A DNA stretch of 36,648 nt. Origin: an uncultured Bacteroidia bacterium. Lineage in GTDB: Bacteria; Bacteroidota; Bacteroidia; NS11-12g; UBA9320. Of this stretch, positions 33,334 through 36,648 are shown piece after piece; position 1 is the first letter of the stretch; the number at the start of each line of letters is the position of its first letter. The position numbers were made by a program, and so were the translations under genes. Where the stretch lies: positions 1 to 36,648 of the forward strand of contig CAJQIC010000041.1 in the NCBI GenBank assembly GCA_905478335.1, given 5' to 3'. The notes under the pieces were generated by a model. It was given only the letters and a program-made list of their open reading frames with translations, had not been told where the DNA came from and did not search any database.

Positions 33334-34200
33334 ATGCAAACAAAGAAAAGATTTACAGGCTGGTCAGTGATGATAAGTGTTTGCATGGTCTTGTTTGTTC
33401 TCGGTTTATTCGGAATGTTGTTGATTAACACCCAAAAACTGACTGCATATCTTCAGGAGAACGTTTTGGTGATTTTGTACTTCGATAATCAAAGTGGAGA
33501 AGAAGCCTTAAAAACTCGTACCGCTGAGATTAGTGATTTGTCATACGTCAAAAGTGTTTCTTACGTCACCGGAGAGCAGGCCGCGATGGATTACAAAGAA
33601 GTTTTAGGTAAAGACTTTGTTGAGGTTTTGGGCAACAATCCATTGCCTGCTTCTATAGAGGTTAACTTAAATGCCGTAGCGCTTGACAATGATTTGAGTG
33701 CAGCGTTGACATACTTTGAGGAAATTGACGGTGTTACAGGGGTAGAGTTTCAGAAGGATCTTGTAGACCAAATAAGTAAGAATAAACGCATTACCGGGTT
33801 TGTAATGATTGGTGCGGCTATGATTCTGCTCATTGTTTCACTTGTGCTCATTAACAATACGATAAGGCTGGATGTTTACGCAAAGCGATTTGTTGTTAAA
33901 AGCATGCAGTTGGTTGGGGCCAGTGAGTGGTTTATAATAAAGCCATTTGTGCTGAAAGCAGCTCGGTTAACGTTTCTGTCTTCTGTACTGGCTTTTGTTT
34001 GCATCGTGCTATGTAATAAGGCCGTTACAAATTGGGTTGAGTCTAACTTTTTTGAAGTCGATCATATTTTTAAATCGGATATTACAATATATTCTATTTT
34101 ATTTGCATGCATAGCGATTCTAGGGTTTTGTATTGTGTTGCCAAGTACGTATTTCGCAACCAAAAAGTACCTTAGACTGCGTGTAAACGATTTATATTAG
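33334..34200 (+). CDS. ftsX: Cell division protein FtsX
   Basis: Membrane partner of the ATPase FtsE; in other bacteria FtsEX controls septal peptidoglycan hydrolases. 288 residues: one N-terminal helix (about 9-31), an extracellular domain of about 135 residues with 'ENVLVILYFDNQSGEEALKTR', then three helices (about 152-173, 208-230, 250-275) and a short basic tail. The FtsX-type motif 'VKSMQLVGASEWFIIKPFVLKAA' lies between helices 2 and 3. It starts the run ftsX - DUF3098 - uppP, a conserved order in Bacteroidota. ftsE is not adjacent. Confidence 0.93.
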   Translation: MQTKKRFTGWSVMISVCMVLFVLGLFGMLLINTQKLTAYLQENVLVILYFDNQSGEEALKTRTAEISDLSYVKSVSYVTGEQAAMDYKEVLGKDFVEVLGNNPLPASIEVNLNAVALDNDLSAALTYFEEIDGVTGVEFQKDLVDQISKNKRITGFVMIGAAMILLIVSLVLINNTIRLDVYAKRFVVKSMQLVGASEWFIIKPFVLKAARLTFLSSVLAFVCIVLCNKAVTNWVESNFFEVDHIFKSDITIYSILFACIAILGFCIVLPSTYFATKKYLRLRVNDLY

Positions 34201-34210
34201 CGCAAAGATT

Positions 34211-34516
34211 ATGGCAGCAAAAAATAAAAAAAACACTGAGCCTCAAAAGTCTAAACCGACCTATGAGATGGCCTTTACAAAGGACAACTACAAGTGGATG
34301 GTCATAGGGTTTGCCATCATAGTAATAGGATTTATTCTAATGATGGGGAAGACGGATGATATCTTCAACAATGCTGAAATTTTCACTACCGGGAAGAAAA
34401 GTTTTAGTACGACACTTAAGGTGACTATAGCTCCTTTGGTTGTGTTGATAGGCTTTGCTGTAGAAGTTTACGCTATTTTTAAAGGAAGCGCTAAGTCAGA
34501 GGATGAGCCTAGTTGA
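34211..34516 (+). CDS. DUF3098 small membrane protein
   Basis: 101 residues: a basic N-terminus (AAKNKKNTEPQKSK), the motif 'FTKDNYKWMVIGFAIIVIGFILMMG' with the first transmembrane helix, a short outer loop 'TDDIFNNAEIFTTGKKSFSTTLKVTIAP', and a second helix. It matches DUF3098, a Bacteroidota family found between ftsX and uppP, and so perhaps linked to cell-envelope synthesis. It overlaps uppP by 14 bases and starts 10 bases after ftsX. Confidence 0.88.
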   Translation: MAAKNKKNTEPQKSKPTYEMAFTKDNYKWMVIGFAIIVIGFILMMGKTDDIFNNAEIFTTGKKSFSTTLKVTIAPLVVLIGFAVEVYAIFKGSAKSEDEPS

Positions 34517-35303
34517 GGCCATAATCCTTGGTATCGTTCAAGGATTAACTGAGTTTTTGCCAGTGAGTAGTTCTGGCCATATTGAGTTGGTTAAAGCGAT
34601 TCAGGGAACAGAACTAGAAGAAGATTTACTATTCACCGTTTTTCTTCATTTAGCCACAGCGTTAAGTACTGTTGTTGTTTTTCGTAAAGATTTAGTAGAG
34701 ATATTTAGAGGTGTTTTGACTTTTAAATGGAACGAGGAAACCAAGTTTGCATGGTATGTCGTTGTATCGATGATTCCTGCTGCATTGGTCGGTTTGTTCT
34801 TGAAAGATCAGATAGAATCGTTGTTTGATAAGAACGTATTGCTGGTAGGGTCTATGTTATTGTTAACCGGTATTCTGCTTTACATTTCGGACAAGGTGAA
34901 ACGCGATAAAGGTGAGACCCTGTCGACGGGGAAATCGATTGTCATGGGTGTTGTCCAAGCCATTTCCATATTACCTGGTATTAGTCGGTCAGGGTCAACA
35001 ATCGTAACTGGCGTATTATTGGGTCTCCCACGGACTAAAGCGGCTCGTTTTTCGTTTATAATGGTGCTGCCTTTGATTTTAGGCGCAGCGGCAAAAAGCC
35101 TTAAAGATTTTATGGATATGCCGGCAGTAGATCAAGCATCGTCGCCCATATTTGAAATGTCGATGGGATTTTTGGTTGCATTTATTAGCGGGCTATTTGC
35201 TATTAAATGGATGATAAAACTTGTAGAAAAAAGTCAATTGAAATGGTTCGCATATTATTGCTTTTTAGTCGGTTCGGCTTCGGTTGTTTACTCTTTGGTT
35301 TAA
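34503..35303 (+). CDS. uppP: Undecaprenyl-diphosphatase
   Basis: Inner-membrane phosphatase that recycles undecaprenyl diphosphate for peptidoglycan and other envelope polymers; overexpression gives bacitracin resistance. 266 residues with about eight helices. Family motifs: EAIILGIVQGLTEFLPVSSSGH (about 5-26), with catalytic Glu and His, and GISRSGSTIVTG (about 159-170), with the key Arg. ATG 34503 lies inside the 3' end of the DUF3098 gene. truB, the usual next gene in this neighbourhood in Flavobacteria, is absent. Confidence 0.96.
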   Translation: MSLVEAIILGIVQGLTEFLPVSSSGHIELVKAIQGTELEEDLLFTVFLHLATALSTVVVFRKDLVEIFRGVLTFKWNEETKFAWYVVVSMIPAALVGLFLKDQIESLFDKNVLLVGSMLLLTGILLYISDKVKRDKGETLSTGKSIVMGVVQAISILPGISRSGSTIVTGVLLGLPRTKAARFSFIMVLPLILGAAAKSLKDFMDMPAVDQASSPIFEMSMGFLVAFISGLFAIKWMIKLVEKSQLKWFAYYCFLVGSASVVYSLV

Positions 35304-35599
35304 GTTTTGGGTTTTCAACTCATGCTTTCGCTCAGCACAAAGATTGTGATACATCAGGTAGGAAGGTTACCTGCTCAATCAAGGATAGTTTGGGTTACGT
35401 TTTAGAAATACATCGATATAAAGATGGACTGAAATGGGGGAGTTGGGAGCGCTACAATTATAACGGACAACTCATAGAGAAAAATTATTACAAACGAGGT
35501 GAACGTAAGTGGACATTTTTCTATCGAAATGAGGAGTTAATTAAAAGCATCAATAAAAAAGGGAAAGTCAAAAAATTTAAAGGTTGTGGATGCACATAA
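35243..35599 (+). CDS. Secreted MORN/YwqK-like repeat protein
   Basis: 118 residues from ATG 35243: a signal peptide (MVRILLLFSRFGFGCLLFGL, cleavage near THAFAQ), then short repeats of the type G-x-W-x-x-Y-x-x-N-G ('GLKWGSWERYNYNGQLIE', 'YYKRGERKWTFFYRNEEL'), as in YwqK/MORN-variant proteins, and a Cys-containing tail GCGCT. Function unknown. The first 61 bases, coding for most of the signal peptide, overlap the uppP 3' end in another frame. No start codon exists in this frame after the uppP stop, so the overlap seems real. A strong terminator follows immediately. Confidence 0.65.
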   Translation: MVRILLLFSRFGFGCLLFGLSFGFSTHAFAQHKDCDTSGRKVTCSIKDSLGYVLEIHRYKDGLKWGSWERYNYNGQLIEKNYYKRGERKWTFFYRNEELIKSINKKGKVKKFKGCGCT

Positions 35600-35634
35600 A
35601 AAAAGGCCATCGGTTTAACCGATGGCCTTTTTTG
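35598..35634. terminator. Bidirectional intrinsic terminator
   Basis: GGCCATCGG-TTTAA-CCGATGGCC (35605-35627), with A7 on the left and T6 on the right. It serves the ftsX-uppP unit on the plus strand and the convergent DUF4389 gene on the minus strand. Confidence 0.9.
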
Positions 35635-35647
35635 TATAACGTATTTC

Positions 35648-36289
35648 TTATGCGTCGACCAAATGGTTGGCAGCAGCGTCGGCATCCATGTTCTGGTTTT
35701 CGTGCGGTAATACACGTCCGTGAAATGGTGGGTAATCTTCAGTGTAATACACCAAATAATTATTCATTCTATAGTTCCATCTAAAGGTTTCGACTGAAAA
35801 TTTGAAAACGCCATCTGGGAATTTTTTGGTGAACAATACCACAAAAAATGCGTAAATGTTTGCGAACATGACGCCGTAAATTCTAAATACGAGTATAAAT
35901 ATATGGGGGATAACCATGAAAGCACCAAATAATGCTCGAACAATAAGTCGTCCTCTGCTGATTGTTTCTACGTACGGCATGTCAAAAACAATTCCATCGT
36001 CTTCCGCTTCCAACGTAAATGGTGGATATCCATCGCGTAGGTTAAACATACGTGCCGTTAGGCGTAAGTTATACCTGCCAATTTGCACCATAGCATTATG
36101 CGCATTTCTTGGGAATTTGCCGGTAATTAGAATGGAGAAAAATCGAATAACACCGATGACCATTAGGACAAGGCCATAAAAAAATGATACGATCATATGT
36201 GGTATCATTAGGTATAGAAAACCTAAAAAGTTTCTGAGTAATAGTTCACCCCTCGAATAGGATTCTTGTTGTTCGATGTGGAAGTTCAT
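35648..36289 (-). CDS. Membrane protein with two DUF4389 repeats
   Basis: 213 residues made of two similar halves of about 100 residues. The first: ESYSRGELLLRNFLGFLYLMIPH...ITGKFPRNAHNAMVQIGRYNLRLTARMFNLRDGYPPF. The second: ETISRGRLIVRALFGAFMVIPH...FTKKFPDGVFKFSVETFRWNYRMNNYLVYYTEDYPPF. Each half has two hydrophobic helices, then an amphipathic segment and a DxYPPF end, as in DUF4389. Function unknown. It is transcribed alone from a TAAGTTTG box 32 bases upstream and ends at the shared terminator. Confidence 0.85.
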   Translation of the reverse strand: MNFHIEQQESYSRGELLLRNFLGFLYLMIPHMIVSFFYGLVLMVIGVIRFFSILITGKFPRNAHNAMVQIGRYNLRLTARMFNLRDGYPPFTLEAEDDGIVFDMPYVETISRGRLIVRALFGAFMVIPHIFILVFRIYGVMFANIYAFFVVLFTKKFPDGVFKFSVETFRWNYRMNNYLVYYTEDYPPFHGRVLPHENQNMDADAAANHLVDA

Positions 36290-36321
36290 TGTGGTAAATT
36301 TTTGTTTTTTTTCAGTGATAG

Positions 36322-36329
36322 CAAACTTA
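36322..36329 (-). promoter_or_regulatory. -7 promoter box for the DUF4389 gene
   Basis: TAAGTTTG on the minus strand, matching TAnnTTTG, 32 bases before ATG 36289. Confidence 0.45.
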
Positions 36330-36369
36330 AGGATTTTCGTATAAGTTTTAATGGGGTATTTATATGGGA

Positions 36370-36577
36370 TTTCAAACGTTTAAAGTTGGGTTTTATTTTT
36401 TCTTGACGGGTTCATCTCTTAGGGGTTGCCACCCCTATGACCCGGCTTTCATTTTTTTCTTGATGAATCATTACTTAGGGCTTTCCAGCTCTATAACCCT
36501 GGATTTCATTTGTGCTTGCTTAGGGGTTAGCACCCCTATAACCCGCTTTTCATTTTTTTCTTGATAAAAAAACGAAA
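36370..36577 (-). repeat. Tandem REP-like hairpin units
   Basis: Three units starting CTTAGGG at 36418, 36474 and 36519 (spacing 56 and 45), each a hairpin (TAGGGG-TTAGCA-CCCCTA type) followed by ACCCnnnnTTTCATTT; units 1 and 3 continue into TTTTTCTTGAT. A degenerate fourth unit may begin near 36390. The reverse complement of unit 3 (CGGGTTATAGGGG, with GTTTCGTTTTT beyond it) matches the REP-like unit at 4538-4570, so the family is the same, in opposite orientation. I see no coding function. Confidence 0.7.
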
Positions 36578-36648
36578 CAAACGTGTCCGCCTGCCGGCGG
36601 AAAAATCAAGACTTGAGAAGTTTTCTTTGAACTCTACGAAAGTCTTTT
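36578..36648. other. Window-end noncoding sequence with hairpin
   Basis: TCCGCC-TGCC-GGCGGA (36586-36601) is a 6-bp GC-rich hairpin next to the REP-like units. Nothing else can be assigned before the window ends. Confidence 0.4.

Noticed and set aside
36364-36564. 66-residue open frame within the right-end repeats
   Set aside because: It is a translation of tandem hairpin repeats (repeated FIFFLMN/ISFFS-like peptides) with no independent support.

Overview
The window looks like a chromosomal segment of a Bacteroidota bacterium, most likely in or near Flavobacteriales. The signs are: many start codons preceded by the Bacteroidota -7 promoter element TAnnTTTG instead of a strong Shine-Dalgarno; the order ftsX - DUF3098 - uppP; a one-cytochrome (SdhC, SdhA, SdhB) succinate:quinone reductase; a DUF6427 membrane protein; menaquinone genes; and intergenic short-period repeats typical of this phylum. 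I see no rRNA, tRNA, CRISPR array, complete insertion sequence or prophage. Most genes are housekeeping or catabolic.

Layout. 1-576: C-terminally cut lipoprotein gene (minus strand). 898-4186: aromatic amino acid catabolic operon hmgA - hppD - kynA, with hppD carrying a frameshift. 4187-4766: gene-free repeat block with a 43-bp direct repeat and REP-like hairpins. 4767-7411: ccmB, a TerB-like gene and a biotin carboxylase. 7520-11136: ABC ATPase followed by two paralogous polytopic membrane proteins of unknown function. 11133-13555: pnuC, a CaCA cation antiporter and aat. 13562-15427: an erythromycin-esterase-like domain that appears fused to a C-terminal beta-barrel. 15424-18071: menF, a MenI-like thioesterase, a histidine phosphatase and frr. 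18161-20598: a membrane protein and a secreted protein, translationally coupled. 20636-24144: hflX and a NatAB-type ABC exporter. 24186-25029: three small conserved proteins (DUF2256, DUF2805, DUF3144). 25164-26217: a decaying nitroreductase/pirin pair, one frameshifted and one lacking its N-terminal half. 26489-28088: secreted WD40 protein and a RidA-family deaminase. 28503-33185: sdhC - sdhA - (four-helix-bundle ORF) - sdhB - ribE. 33334-35599: ftsX - DUF3098 - uppP - YwqK-like gene. 35648-36289: duplicated-DUF4389 membrane protein. 36370-36648: REP-like repeats.

How genes work together. HmgA and HppD belong to tyrosine breakdown (4-hydroxyphenylpyruvate to homogentisate to maleylacetoacetate). 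KynA opens tryptophan breakdown through kynurenine, and the RidA protein at 27672 resembles the 2-aminomuconate deaminase group of that pathway. MenF and MenI serve menaquinone synthesis, the likely electron acceptor for the SdhCAB complex. RibE, encoded 1 nt after sdhB, makes riboflavin, the precursor of the FAD in SdhA.

Most unusual items: the tandem paralogous permease-like proteins beside a degenerate ABC ATPase; the esterase/beta-barrel fusion; the four-helix-bundle ORF separating sdhA from sdhB with purine-rich repeats on both sides; three damaged genes in one window (real decay or assembly error cannot be told from the sequence alone); and a REP-like hairpin family at both ends of the window in opposite orientations. 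I did not find a clearly new multi-gene defence or mobile system.
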